A program made the position numbers and the translations under genes. DNA of 64,000 bases from Paramacrobiotus metropolitanus (Eukaryota > Tardigrada > Eutardigrada > Parachela > Macrobiotidae). The DNA lies in the NCBI RefSeq assembly GCF_019649055.1, contig NW_026570312.1, forward strand, positions 248,001 through 312,000. Reading direction: 5' to 3'. Of the stretch, positions 52,830-63,457 are shown in pieces (the stretch's first letter is position 1; each line of letters starts with the position of its first letter). The notes beneath the pieces are model-generated. The model was not told the DNA's origin. It was given only the letters and a program-made list of their open reading frames with translations, and made no database searches.

Positions 52830-53284
52830 CCTTAGCGTCGCAGTACTTCCTGATTGGCATTTGGCAAGTCGCCCCGGTTCTTTTTGGCCGCTATCCGAGC
52901 CATTCGCTCTTCATAGCGGTTTCAACCTTCTTCGTAGCCTTCCTATCGGGCTTGCGCAACGTCCTGGTCAGGCAGCTCGGGCTGGTAAGCTTGTATCGCC
53001 GGTTGTGCCTGTTGGGCTACCGGGGGGTACAACGCCGGCAAGTACGCCGCGAGCGAATTTTCCACGACCGGGGCTGGGTGACGTTGTCCTCCTGGCGCTG
53101 GTTGCAGCGGCCAGCGGGTTTCGGAATGCTGTCTGCGATTGTGACCGTTGTCCGTCTGGATCTCGGCTAGGATTGGCCGGGTTAGGCTGGTGACCTCCTA
53201 TTGGGAGGTTCACCGAAGGCCTAAGTCCCGCTCCAGTGCTTATGTTGTCCGATCCGATGGCCAGGGCTCGATGGTTTGAGCCTC

Positions 53285-55287
53285 TCACTTGACCTTCTTG
53301 TCGATTTTCCAGGTTTGGTTTGGCTGAAGTTTACGCCACAGGCCTGGTTCGGTTGAGAACGTCACACTTGCGGACGTTCCTCCATAGGCCGTAGTATTCG
53401 TCACCGTGGATTTGGTCGGTACATGTGATGTGGCCGTCGACATACTCCGTTCCAATCCGGAGGGTACCTGGGTTCGTACTCTCGGTGGGTTCCCGGTAGA
53501 CGGCTCACCAAGGACCATGCCGACCTGGTAGGTTTGGTCGGTGGACATTCCTGGTTGACCTATTGGACCAAGCAGTAGGTTATCCCGGCGCAAGTAGTCA
53601 TCGATTTGGTGACACTTTTACTGCTGCTGGGTGTTGTGGACCGATGGGGTTGTTCGCCTAGCATTTTCTCGAGGTAGGTCGTTTCCCCGCAGCGGCGAGC
53701 CAACTCGATGCTGAGTTCACCACGTTCCTTGATGTATCCAAGGATGATGGCTGCGGCTTCAAAGCCATATTCGTAGAGCTCTGTTTGATATTCGGTTATC
53801 TCCGCTCGTTCAGCTTCCAGGTGGGTAATGCGTGCTCGCTGAGCCTCACATTCGGCCTCAAGGTTCTCATAGGCATCCCGGATAACTTCGAACTCTGATT
53901 GGAGCTCATCGATTTCTTCTTTGAAGCCGATGATGCCCTGTTTCAGCTGGTCGTTTTCGTCCCGGAGTTGGGCGACTTCTTTCTAGTCGTGACGGCAGGG
54001 CTCTTCGGTAGCTTCTAACCGGGTCTTTAGCTGCTCGATCTGTTGAGTAAGGTCATTGATAGCGATGTCCCTGCTATCAAGGGCAGCCGTGAGCTTCTTA
54101 CGCTCCAGCCTCTGAGTGCCAACCGTTGTCCCAATTCGGGCCGGTGGAATCCGGAATTTGACCGGAAAAGCGGAAGCTTCAGCCGGGAAAACTGGGGTCG
54201 CAAACCGCATTTTCAGGGTTTCGACCTGTTGGGTCAGAGTCCGAGCCTCGTTGTTGAGGGTCTTTATCGGCTGCGATGCTCCCAACGGTGATTTCCGAGT
54301 GCCTGAAGTCGGCTTCGGTAGGTCTGAAGTTGAAAGTCAGGGCCCATCGAAACTTCAGGTTCGATGACGTCACCTTTGGAGTCCCCGAGGGTTGTTTTGG
54401 GTCCGGTGACGCTGATTTCCGGGTATTGTCCAGAGAGTTAGGGTTTCCGACCGGAGTTACCGGGGTTTTCTTCGGTGAACTCGCCTTGAGGGTCACCCCC
54501 GGGCCGGTGGAACCTTCCCTCCCTTCTGGTTAGGCTTCATTCGGGTCTGCCTCGGTGCCATTCTGGCTCACCTGTCACTATGTTGGGGTGACACCGGATC
54601 ACCCATGTCCGGTGACTCCGCGGCGCTGCTAAGTGCCGGGACCGAGGCTCCATTATCCGAGAAACGGGCCGGAAAAATCGTCGGCGAGGCACCTATTGGG
54701 CACCCATGTCCGACTACAGGCTCCGGTCTGGTCGCTTTCGGAGTCCCCGAGGGTCGTTTCGGGTCCGGCGACGTTTGTTTCCGGATATTGTCCGGGCATT
54801 TAGGGGCTTTAACCGGGGATACCGGGATTCTGCTCGGTGAACCCGCCTTGTGGGTCACCTCCCGGGCCGGTGGAGCCTTCCCTCCAGTCTGGTTAGGGCT
54901 CATTTGGGTTTGCCTTGATTCCGTTCCAATCGCCGTGCTGCCCTGTTGGGGCTGCACCAGGTGTCCCATGTCCAGAGACACTGCGGCGCTAGTTAGCGCC
55001 GGGCTCGAGGCTCCACTGTTCCGGGAATTGGCATGAAGGGTGGTCGGCATGGCACCTGTTGGGCGCCCATGTCCGACTGCAGGCTCCGGGCTTACCGTAT
55101 CTTGGCCCATTGGGCCAAGCAGAACCTCCGGTTCAGCATGGGGTAGCTCCAAGAACATCCGGTCCTGGGAATCCTCGAAACTGTCTTCCGGCGACTGGGC
55201 CGCGTCGGCCGCCAGGATCTGCTGGTTCCGCTTCTCCTTGGCTAAGGCCGACTTGTTGGATTTCGTGGACCGTTTCGAGTCCGACAA
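53285..55287 (-). pseudogene. Gag-like region of element B
   Basis: Several minus-strand frames: 54568-55287 (MSDSKRSTKSNKSALAKEKR, Ser/Pro-rich), 53983-54285 (coiled-coil, RDIAINDLTQQIEQLKTRLE) and 53285-53593. This is the normal place for gag, and the coiled coil fits a capsid-precursor role. No zinc knuckle was seen. Broken. Confidence 0.5.
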
Positions 55288-56622
55288 AATAGGGTCCGAG
55301 CTGCCCGGGCTGTATGGCGGAAGGTGTACGCGCCTGCCTGGTCACGTCGGGCATAGTCCTGGTCGAACTTCTGTTCGTACAGGTTCGACCGTCCAGGCAT
55401 TTCCGGTTGCAGCTCTATTGGAGCCACGAAGTTGGCTCCGGGTTATCCCTTTGGCCAATGGGTCCGGACTTGTCATTTATTGCGGACGTCCGGGATGAAA
55501 GATCTTTGCCTTGAAGGTCCGAGGGTCCGAAGGGTCCGGTGGGGTGGGGGTGATGTGGTGGGTGTGCTTGTTCTACTTGCAACTCAGTACAGCTAACGTA
55601 CGTCCTATATTACAGTACTGACCGCTATGACGTCACACACTTAAGTGGTCTTGCGGATTACTGCCTACGTAACGATTCTACGTGCCGCGTGCAAATTAGC
55701 AAAAAACAGTGACTCACTACGGGCTTACAGCATAGGGAATTTCCCCGCTATTCTGATTGGCTGATCTTAAGTATTAAAATTAAGCCGTAGTGACAACACA
55801 ATTAATTTTAAATTTAGATTAATTATCTCTGCCGATGGAAACTTGGCAAAAATTCCAAAAAAATTACGAAAAATTATTTTTCGCCGAACAAAAATTATTT
55901 TAGCCGGATGAAAATTATTCTCCTAATTTTTCGAAATTTTCTAGGATAGTTAGCCGGGACTCCGAGGGTCACCGGAAGTTAGGTAGGCTGACCCTAATTT
56001 ACCAAAAAAAAATGTTTTAAGCCCGTTAATCCGGGTAAAAATTAGTTGTAGCCGGCCAAAACCACTTTTGGTCCGGAGAAAATGAAAGTTGCCCGGCTAT
56101 ATCGGGTCTTTGAGGCTCTACGAGGGTCTGAAAGACCTGTTTACCGGGTGGGCACGGGTGGGATGCCGTCCGTCCAGGTCAATCCGCCGGATTCTCCGGG
56201 TGAAAACGTCCCGCTAGCATTGGCAAAGTTGCGGGTGCGACTAAACGCAAAGGCGACCCCGATTGTTGAGTGCTGAGAGGGTTCCGTCCGAGGTTGTAGT
56301 CCAAGGATCCGCAGGATCGTTCCGTCCGCCGATCTACCCGAGCCAAGTCGTTCCGCTGGCCGTAAGCGAAAGATCGTTCCGTCCGCGCGAGAGAGGAGAG
56401 TCTGCTGAATTGTTCTGCCCGATGTCCGCGCAAGGTCCGCTGAGTCGCTCTGCTCGCGGTTCCGCAAGAGAGAGAAACCAACCGTTCTGGCTGGCGGCGA
56501 TCAGATGGGGATGTGAACCGGGTTACGGTTCTCCCCTGTCTTCTCGTCGGCCGTTAGGGATGCTATTCTACACCGTCTCTCAAAAGAAGGTTCCACAGAA
56601 GGAAAACCAGGATCTGCTATCA
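55288..56622 (-). other. 5' leader of element B
   Basis: Long non-coding leader between the 5' LTR and the gag-like frames. Its 55550-55800 part resembles 32830-33110 in the other Gypsy fragment. Confidence 0.5.
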
Positions 56623-56983
56623 TATCAGCAGCACAACACAGAGGACTCACGATAGTGAGTAATGAGGCTTTATTGTGTGATAGCAATAATGCAAAGGCGC
56701 CAATGGCGAGATGTGGCTCATGCAAGAGCGAAAACGTGACTAAACAGGAATGAGCCGAAACATAGAAAATGCCTATCCGCGGCACTGGGCTGATCCAACA
56801 CGAGCGAACGAACGCTGATTGGCCGAGTCGTAAAGCCGTAGGTGTGGCAAGGCGTAGCTGAGCCTGAGTCGAGGCCGATACGGCGTACGATAGCGAGTGC
56901 GACTCCGTGTGTGAGTCAGCACACCGGAAGCAGGGCTGTCGCTGGCTGCCATCTCGTAGGCTGCCATAGCGATCGGCCTGACA
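56623..56983 (-). repeat. 5' LTR of element B
   Basis: On the minus strand starts TGTCAGGCCGATC and contains AATAAAG before its end CTGATA. Confidence 0.85.
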
Positions 56984-57253
56984 ATACTAGTGCATCTGCG
57001 TTTCTTACTTGTATGTGTACAAATCACGCACACATCTATACAAGTAGGCAAAAGTAGGCCGGGCCAGCCAATGGGAATTGCGAAAACGTCTTAGTTGTCT
57101 GTATGTATGCGTGATTTGTACACATACAAGTTGCAGCGCTAATGCACTACTGTAATTATTATTATCCCCAAATTAACTCTGAATTCTGAGCAGCTATGTG
57201 AAATATTGCAAGGCACTGGGGACAACAATAAGTATGAAAAGCAACTGATGAGG

Positions 57254-57697
57254 GCGCCGTATCATTTTGGCCACCATTCATTTTGGCCACCAATCATTTT
57301 CGCCGCCCGTCATTTCGGCCAACTAAGAAACTTAGAAACCTAAAAACCTAAGAATCTAATGTAAGGGCGGGACGCTCCGCCCTCCTGAGTAGCTATTCGC
57401 TGTTTCTGGGGATTTCCAGTTTTCCACCCCGCACATTGCTGCGCTGTTTTGACGGATCTGCAGCACATTTGCACTGGCTGCAGAATTCTTCCTTGTTAGT
57501 CGGGTGTTGCTGCGCCACGTTGCGCATCAGATTCGGCATTAAAGCCTCATCCGGGTTCATCGCTGTTCGCTGTCGAGGATACGCGTGGCGCCCATACGGC
57601 CCCGCGTTATACTAAGAAACCTAAAAAAACTAAGAAACCTGGGGTGGCCAAAAGGATTGGTGGCCAAAATGTATGGTGGCCAAAATGAATGGACACG
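57254..57697. mobile_element. MITE with ~45-bp inverted ends and a 9-bp target duplication (MULE-like)
   Basis: CTGATGAGG flanks both ends (57245-57253, 57698-57706). The ends share the inverted pattern CATTTTGGCCACCATTCATT and repeat TTTTGGCCACC two to three times. A 9-bp duplication fits Mutator-like elements. Without the solo LTR inside, the element is only about 190 bp. Confidence 0.65.
57360..57611 (+). repeat. Solo LTR of the element-C family
   Basis: 252 bp, TGTAAGGGCGGG...GCGTTATA, diverged from but alignable with the 260-bp LTRs of element C (TTTCTGGGGATTTCC, GGTGTTGCTGCGCCAC, ATTCGGCATTAAAGCCTC). It is flanked by CTAA on both sides (57356-57359, 57612-57615), so it is a true solo LTR produced by LTR-LTR recombination. 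Confidence 0.85.
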
Positions 57698-58195
57698 CTG
57701 ATGAGGTATTTTGCGCCAAAAATTACCGTGAGTGGGAAGATTGCCAAATTGAAAGTTTATGAAAAATTTGGTTTCTCAGATTTGACAAATTATGCAGTAA
57801 GTACATAATAACTTGTTGAATTGTTGTCTGACATATTGCAAAGCCTTTACTAACTCATCCTACTCGTAATTGGCATGTTTCTTAACTATAGTTTCTTCTT
57901 AGGTTAACTATAGTTTCTTCTTAGGGGACGATTTTGATTTTAAAAGGGAAATCATACATATATTGTAGATGTATAGAGCTATATGTATTACAGTATATGG
58001 AATTTCTGAGGATTCTAATGATACTAAGCAGTAGGCAAGAACTAATCAGAATGACAAGCGGTCGCAAATCTTGTAAATACTAAAGAACACATGACACACG
58101 AGCAGAGCTTTACGCACTACTTACCCGCAAAATCCAGGAAGCAACGAAAGACGCAAGAGACTACGCACGGGTTGCAGAGGCAAGCGGTAGGCTGC
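57698..58195. other. No gene seen
   Basis: Includes a 22-bp duplication of TATAGTTTCTTCTTAGG near 57890-57925. Otherwise featureless. Confidence 0.4.
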
Positions 58196-58467
58196 AGGGG
58201 CGGACGGTGGGCTGCAGGAGCAGACGGTGGGCTGCAGGAGCAGACGGTGGGCTGCAGGAGCAGACGGTGGGCTGCAGGAGCAGACGGTGGGCTGCAGGAG
58301 CAGACGGTGGGCTGCAGGAGCAGACGGTGGGCTGCAGGAGCAGACGGTGGGCTGCAGGAGCAGACGGTGGGCTGCAGGAGCAGACGGTGGGCTGCAGGAG
58401 CAGACGGTGGGCTGCAGGAGCAGACGGTGGGCTGCAGGGGCAGACGGTGGGCTGCAGGGGCAGACGC
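58190..58467. repeat. 20-bp minisatellite, about 13 units
   Basis: The unit CAGACGGTGGGCTGCAGGAG is repeated almost without change from 58201 to 58460, with degenerate units at each end. Because 20 is not a multiple of 3, all frames read through the same 20-residue cycle (GCRSRRWAAGADGGLQEQTV), and both strands are open. The ORFs here are therefore not evidence of a gene. Confidence 0.95.
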
Positions 58468-58894
58468 ACCAGCTGCAGTGGGACGACTCACCGGCTACAG
58501 GGGAGGAGGGAGAACGCGAATAAAAAAAATTAACAAAATTTCACAAACCAAAGAACGGTGAAAATCTGTGAAGATCACAATGTAGATCACAGATCACGAT
58601 GCACAGTGACTCTTCGATACTTAATTTTCTGAATTTGCAGCGATGTCACCACATGCGACTTTTGGAATGCAGCTGCCGTTTGAGGGGGTTTAGAGTATTT
58701 CGGATTAAAACGTGGGTTTAGTCCAACCCCTCGAGATCGCGGTTGTACGAGTGCAGCGCTTCTGCATTATTCTCTAATCGTATTACGTATACCTACATGG
58801 ACTTTATTGGGTTATTCAAGTATGGACTTTATTGGGTTATTCAAGTAAACATTGGTTAAACTCAAAATTAAGCAGTTCTCATCATTTCAACACA

Positions 58895-59690
58895 TCATTT
58901 TAATATCACAAGACAGTTACAATGCATGAGTTTTACAACAAAAATAGGAAAAAATTCTTCTAATTTATCGGCACCATGTCTTACCGATACAAAACGTTTC
59001 TGAACACAGGCAGCGTTACCTCGCATCATAGCAACACAGATTCTCTGCTTGGGAAACTGAGTGGACCGTTTCTCCAGTGTCCTCTCAAAAAGCATTTTAC
59101 CGAGCATTTTACCGCATTTCTTAAATTTCGCTCCTTTCCCGCACACGCCCATTGTTTCAAAGACTAAAACAGAGAAGTTCGGCCGCATTCGGCCGCATGT
59201 TTCCGCTGTCTTTTGATGCTGTGTCATGCTTGTGTGTGTTTTGGATGTTCAAACTGGCTTAGCAAGGTGCAATAAAAATAGTACCCCAAGGAACAGAGAA
59301 TGTTTAAATTATCGCGTAAATATCCGAGCTTATGTTTTTTTTGCCTCTGCCATGGTGGCGGCAGCCCCGGCCTCCTGGGATCTCCTAAGGGTGGGAATTG
59401 GCCATGGTGTCCGATCAGGTGACTTCCTAAACCAAAGCTTTGCCTTGGCTGAAAGGGACCGAGGTCCAGCCGTCCGGTAGTTTCAGAGTGTCGCGGTACA
59501 GGCCTGGTGGTTCCAGAACTGACCGGTGAAGGTGTGCTGGCCGAACCATGTGCAGTATTGTACAGTATGCTTCTACAGCATCGTGCTGACAGGGTTGAAG
59601 TTTTAATACTTCCATTAACTTCACTGAGTATTGGTTCTGGGGCCAAATAACTGCAGCCTGGCCCCTTGAAGTTATGTCGCCCATTGACTT
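58895..59690 (-). pseudogene. LINE-g: endonuclease and C-terminal end of an RLE-type LINE
   Basis: Minus-strand pieces in order: EPPGLYRDTLKLPDGWTSVP and FSQGKALV (RLE signature), then NFSVLVFETMGVCGKGAKFK and MMRGNAACVQKRF near the end. The pieces lie in different frames with stops between them. Closest to LINE-d. Confidence 0.75.
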
Positions 59691-60106
59691 AAATAGGTGA
59701 CCACTGGAAGGTCTCTATGGGTGGTTTAGTAATATCACGGTCCCTTTAAGTATATTGTCCATACACAAACTGTGTTAAGCGCTTTAAAACACGGCCCAAG
59801 GCCCGAAACTGCTCTGTTTGATGTCCCTGTACCCCTTGCCGAGCGGCTCCGGGAGAACCATTCCAAGCGGTCCAACGGCTCCGGGAGAACCAGACTGTTC
59901 TCGAAGAGATCCCACAGCGCCAACTGCATCCCCTCCATCGACAGGGCGCGAAATTGTGCCGCTTCACCAGAACCTTGAGACAGTCTTCTTCGATGGAGCA
60001 CTGCTTCCACACGATCCTCTCGAACAGTGACAAATACCCCACCGCCACGCGGGCCATGCATTTCAGTAGGCTCGCCATGTCGCCAAATGACTCACTGAAG
60101 TCACAC

Positions 60107-61531
60107 CTGTAACCGAAAGACAAGAAGGATAATTAGTCAAATTAGGTACCGTAATATTAAAACGATGCTCTAAAAGCATCTCAACTCGAATTGCTTATAC
60201 AGCGCTTCGAGGGAGCTTACGATTGTACAGGTGGGAAAAGAAAGCAAGGTCATGAGTCAGCTATGATTACGATTACGCGAATCGAGAAACACCAGTTCAC
60301 TGTGCGGCCAGAACGCAGGCCTAATTTATCAGATGTCATCACGTATGAACGTAAGCAGAACGAAACTAAAATCAGGTTTAGAAATAGAATGGGCAGCTTC
60401 CGATAAATGTGTCTAGTCATGCTGCGCGCATGGTGATTTGGTCAGAACAGGTAGTCACACATCGTGCACCGCCTTAGACAACATTCATCCGCTTTAACAT
60501 CGATCCTACCAATCTGACTCCACGACACAGTATCCCAGTGCAATTTCTAGAAACGAAATCAAGGCCGATCGGGGCACGAAACACTCTGGCCTATCCGGAG
60601 CATATTCTGTTCCAGGATAATGGCATTTCCTGGCCAACGTATTGTGGGCCAGATCTGGTTCAGATTCGTGGGAAGAACTTGCCCAGCGTAGTGCTGAAAT
60701 ATTCTGGCCCAGAAAATCATAGTTCTGGCCCACAAATAAATTTTCTTTATTTGAGTATTCTTATTCAGGTAGCCAACAAAATCTAGCGGTGTCCGTTACA
60801 AAATTCCTATCGAATTACAAGTCATGATAATTAACCGGCAGCAGGTGTGTAAGTACATGTATGTAGACTATACTGTATGCAATGTGCGTACTACGCACGT
60901 ATATCCGGTCCGAACCTAGAGCTTCGTAATGATAATTATTAATATAATATTACACTATGAATTTGAAAGGTATAAACGAAAAATAAATACACAAATTCCA
61001 AGCTAAAAGCTAACAGGATTACATCAACAACGGTTAGTGGGTTAGTGGGTTGCAACGGTTAGTGGGTTTTGCCAGCTCTCGACTTGCGTCAGTTCACTGA
61101 TTGTCAAAAACCTCTTTTCCACTGAAGATCCACCTTGTCGAAGCCTCCCGTGGTTTAGGATCGAGCATGAAAGTTCCAAAACATGTGGAAATATTAGAAA
61201 ATTAGAAAACAAGATGATCCCATGCAGGTCCGTGCGCGCGTTAAAAGTACTTCGCATACAGTATTGTCTGTGTTGAGTATCAGCATCAATATGCAAACAG
61301 CAAAAATATTGTATATTTTATTTGCATGGACTAATGAATATAATATTTAATTTCAGGATTTTCCTCATAAATTCTCCCTTTTCCGATGAAAATTTTTCCC
61401 GAACGCCTGCCCGATGCCAGCACGCGCATGAACCCACTGAAGCTGCCAAATATTTCCGATGAGAAGAACTTGGGAAAGAAGCTGTATACCATCAAGTCGG
61501 ATGTGCCTTCGAGCAAAGCTGATGCGAATGT
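60107..61531. other. Intron of the broken F-box gene; no other gene seen
   Basis: It holds short TCTGGCCCA-like motifs around 60560-60740 and a small AACGGTTAGTGGGTT tandem at 61031-61072. ORFs are short and unrelated to known families. Confidence 0.4.
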
Positions 61532-61791
61532 TGTGAAGGCCGATAGCTCCGCCTTCACGATTGGCCATTCGCCGTTGTGTTTCGCTGTTTCTGGGGATTT
61601 CCATCCCACACATTTCTGTGGTGTTTGACGGACCTACAGCACAGCTGCGCTGGCTGTAGGATCCGATCTCATTAGTCTGGTGTTGCTGCGCCACGGTGCG
61701 CGAGTTAGATTTCGGCATTAAAGCCTCAATCCGGGTTCGCCGCTGTTTCGCCGTCGAAGGTACGTGGGCGCCCATAAGGCCCCACGTAACA
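61532..61791 (+). repeat. 5' LTR of element C
   Basis: 260 bp, opens with an 8-bp stem GAAGGC...GCCTTC (61535-61555 region) and contains GGCATTAAAGCC. Confidence 0.92.
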
Positions 61792-62709
61792 TGGTAGCAG
61801 ATCACGGTGACGATCGTGTTCCCACAGCGCGCTTGCCCCGCTCACGGGCCACCTCTGAGCTGTGGACCAGATCGCTGCCGATGCAACCCCCGGTATGGAG
61901 CTCCATCCGTAGCCCCCCGGGATAAGCCACCTGCCGTGCAGAATGCACCCCGATGCGGAACGCATTGGATGCCTCCACCAGAAAGCGATGGAGATGATGC
62001 CGCGGAGCGAGAATCGTCTCCTGCGATGCCGACGGCGGACGCGGCCCGGATTCAGCGGGAAACCAGAACGGATACACCGCGACCAGCAGCACCAACTCCG
62101 ATCCCTACGGCCGGATCGACCACCAGCATCACGCCGAAGAATTCCCCCCACCAGAGCCCTGCCCGTATTTCCTGGGATGGCGACCTTCACCCGGACGGAG
62201 CAGTGGAATATCCCCACCGGAGCAACGTATTTGTTTGTTTGCAGGGTCACGAGCGTACCGATGCCCCAAACCCCTGCCCAAATTTCTCCAGAACGTGACC
62301 TTTCCCTGCTGAAGAAACCGGAACTTGCCTGTTTTCCGGGTTGGACCCTGGATCTTTCGCGACAGTGCGTTGACCCAATAGGTCGACCTCTGACCGAACC
62401 GGAGCCGACCTGACCCGGAACCCGACCTGAGCCGAACCGGATTCGAGCCGACAAGACTGAGCCGACCGGACCACCTTACCCGACCTGGACTGACCGAACC
62501 GGACCGTAAGCCGCCCGAAGTGGAACCGTGTATCCGGTAGTAAAGTCAATTGGACATAGTACAGGGACGGGCCTGTACTACGCAGTGTTTTTTTTCTCAT
62601 TTGATCTTATGTTACTTTTACTGCATGCATACTGACATTTTCTTATTTACGGCGCATACCGCCATTTTTCATGCACTTCGCAGGGGCTCAGTGTTGGACA
62701 GTACAGGGA

Positions 62710-62969
62710 TGTGAAGGCCGATAGCTCCGCCTTCACGATTGGCCATTCGCCGTTGTGTTTCGCTGTTTCTGGGGATTTCCATCCCACACATTTCTGTGGT
62801 GTTTGACGGACCTACAGCACAGCTGCGCTGGCTGTAGGATCCGATCTCATTAGTCTGGTGTTGCTGCGCCACGGTGCGCGAGTTAGATTTCGGCATTAAA
62901 GCCTCAATCCGGGTTCGCCGCTGTTTCGCCGTCGAAGGTACGTGGGCGCCCATAAGGCCCCACGTAACA
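62710..62969 (+). repeat. 3' LTR of element C
   Basis: Same length and, by eye, same sequence as the 5' LTR. It is preceded by GTACAGGGA as a weak polypurine tract. Confidence 0.92.
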
Positions 62970-62973
62970 ATGT

Positions 62974-63457
62974 TAATTACGAAATTATTGAGCCGAAATC
63001 TTGAAAAATGAATTTACATATAGCTGCTGTGCATCCTGTTTTTCCATGTTTATGCCGTGATTAATGCAGACTTGTGATCAGTGCATGTGATGCGCTACTA
63101 TAAATATTAACAAAGCCTATTATGTCACTTAATAGTAAAGCTTCTAAGTCATGTAAAGCGTTGGATTTAAGTAAAATACAAAATAAAAAAGCAACTGAAA
63201 TTCTAAATAAATTTACTGTTTGGACTGGGCCGGAACGCTGTTGCATATCGTGTTTAGATAGGCCCAGACGGAACCAGAACTTGCTTAGAGTGGGTCTACA
63301 AATAGGCCTTCCGCCCGTATGCCGGTAGGCCTGAGGTCTCTGGCCCGCACAACGGCACCTCGGACTTCGTTTCTGGCCCCGAACAGGGGAGTTTGACAGG
63401 CCCAAACAACCCCTGTTCGGGTTACAGATTAGCACTGGGATGAGCTAATAATCTCAC
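62974..63457. other. Intron sequence right of element C; no gene seen
   Basis: Contains several CTGGCCC/AGGCCC motifs (63225-63420), like those at 60560-60740, perhaps parts of one decayed repeat. Confidence 0.4.

Larger units (their letters stand above)
46875..56983 (-). mobile_element. Element B: old Ty3/Gypsy LTR element
   Basis: LTRs 46875-47244 and 56623-56983 are flanked by a 4-bp duplication ATAC (46871-46874, 56984-56987). They differ at about 15 positions plus indels over ~360 bp, so the insertion is much older than C, D or E. The minus orientation is shown by TGTCAGG at the LTR start, AATAAA inside it, and TGATAGCAGATC just after the 5' LTR, close to an initiator tRNA-Met primer site. 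Recognised parts in order: long leader, gag-like coiled-coil region, integrase, Lys/Pro-rich ORF, CxxC ORF, long 3' non-coding region. It is heavily broken (more than five breaks). Confidence 0.85.
61532..62969 (+). mobile_element. Element C: compact young LTR element (TRIM-like)
   Basis: Two 260-bp LTRs (61532-61791 and 62710-62969), identical by eye, start TGTGAAGG and end CGTAACA. The target duplication is ATGT (61528-61531, 62970-62973). The 5' LTR is followed at once by TGGTAGCAGATC, whose first ten bases match the complement of the initiator tRNA-Met 3' end. The 918-bp interior has no recognisable gag or pol. It is a non-autonomous element that looks whole and very recent. A CTATTGGG-type hairpin (minus strand) lies at 62372-62384. 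Confidence 0.92.

Noticed and set aside
52760-53193. Plus-strand ORFs opposite element B
   Set aside because: They overlap integrase and gag-like frames on the minus strand and have no domain.
58091-58561. Several long overlapping ORFs on both strands
   Set aside because: They are by-products of the 20-bp minisatellite, which is open in all frames.
61807-62413. ORFs on both strands inside element C
   Set aside because: Pro/Arg-rich frames in GC-rich DNA, open on both strands; no gag or pol motif.
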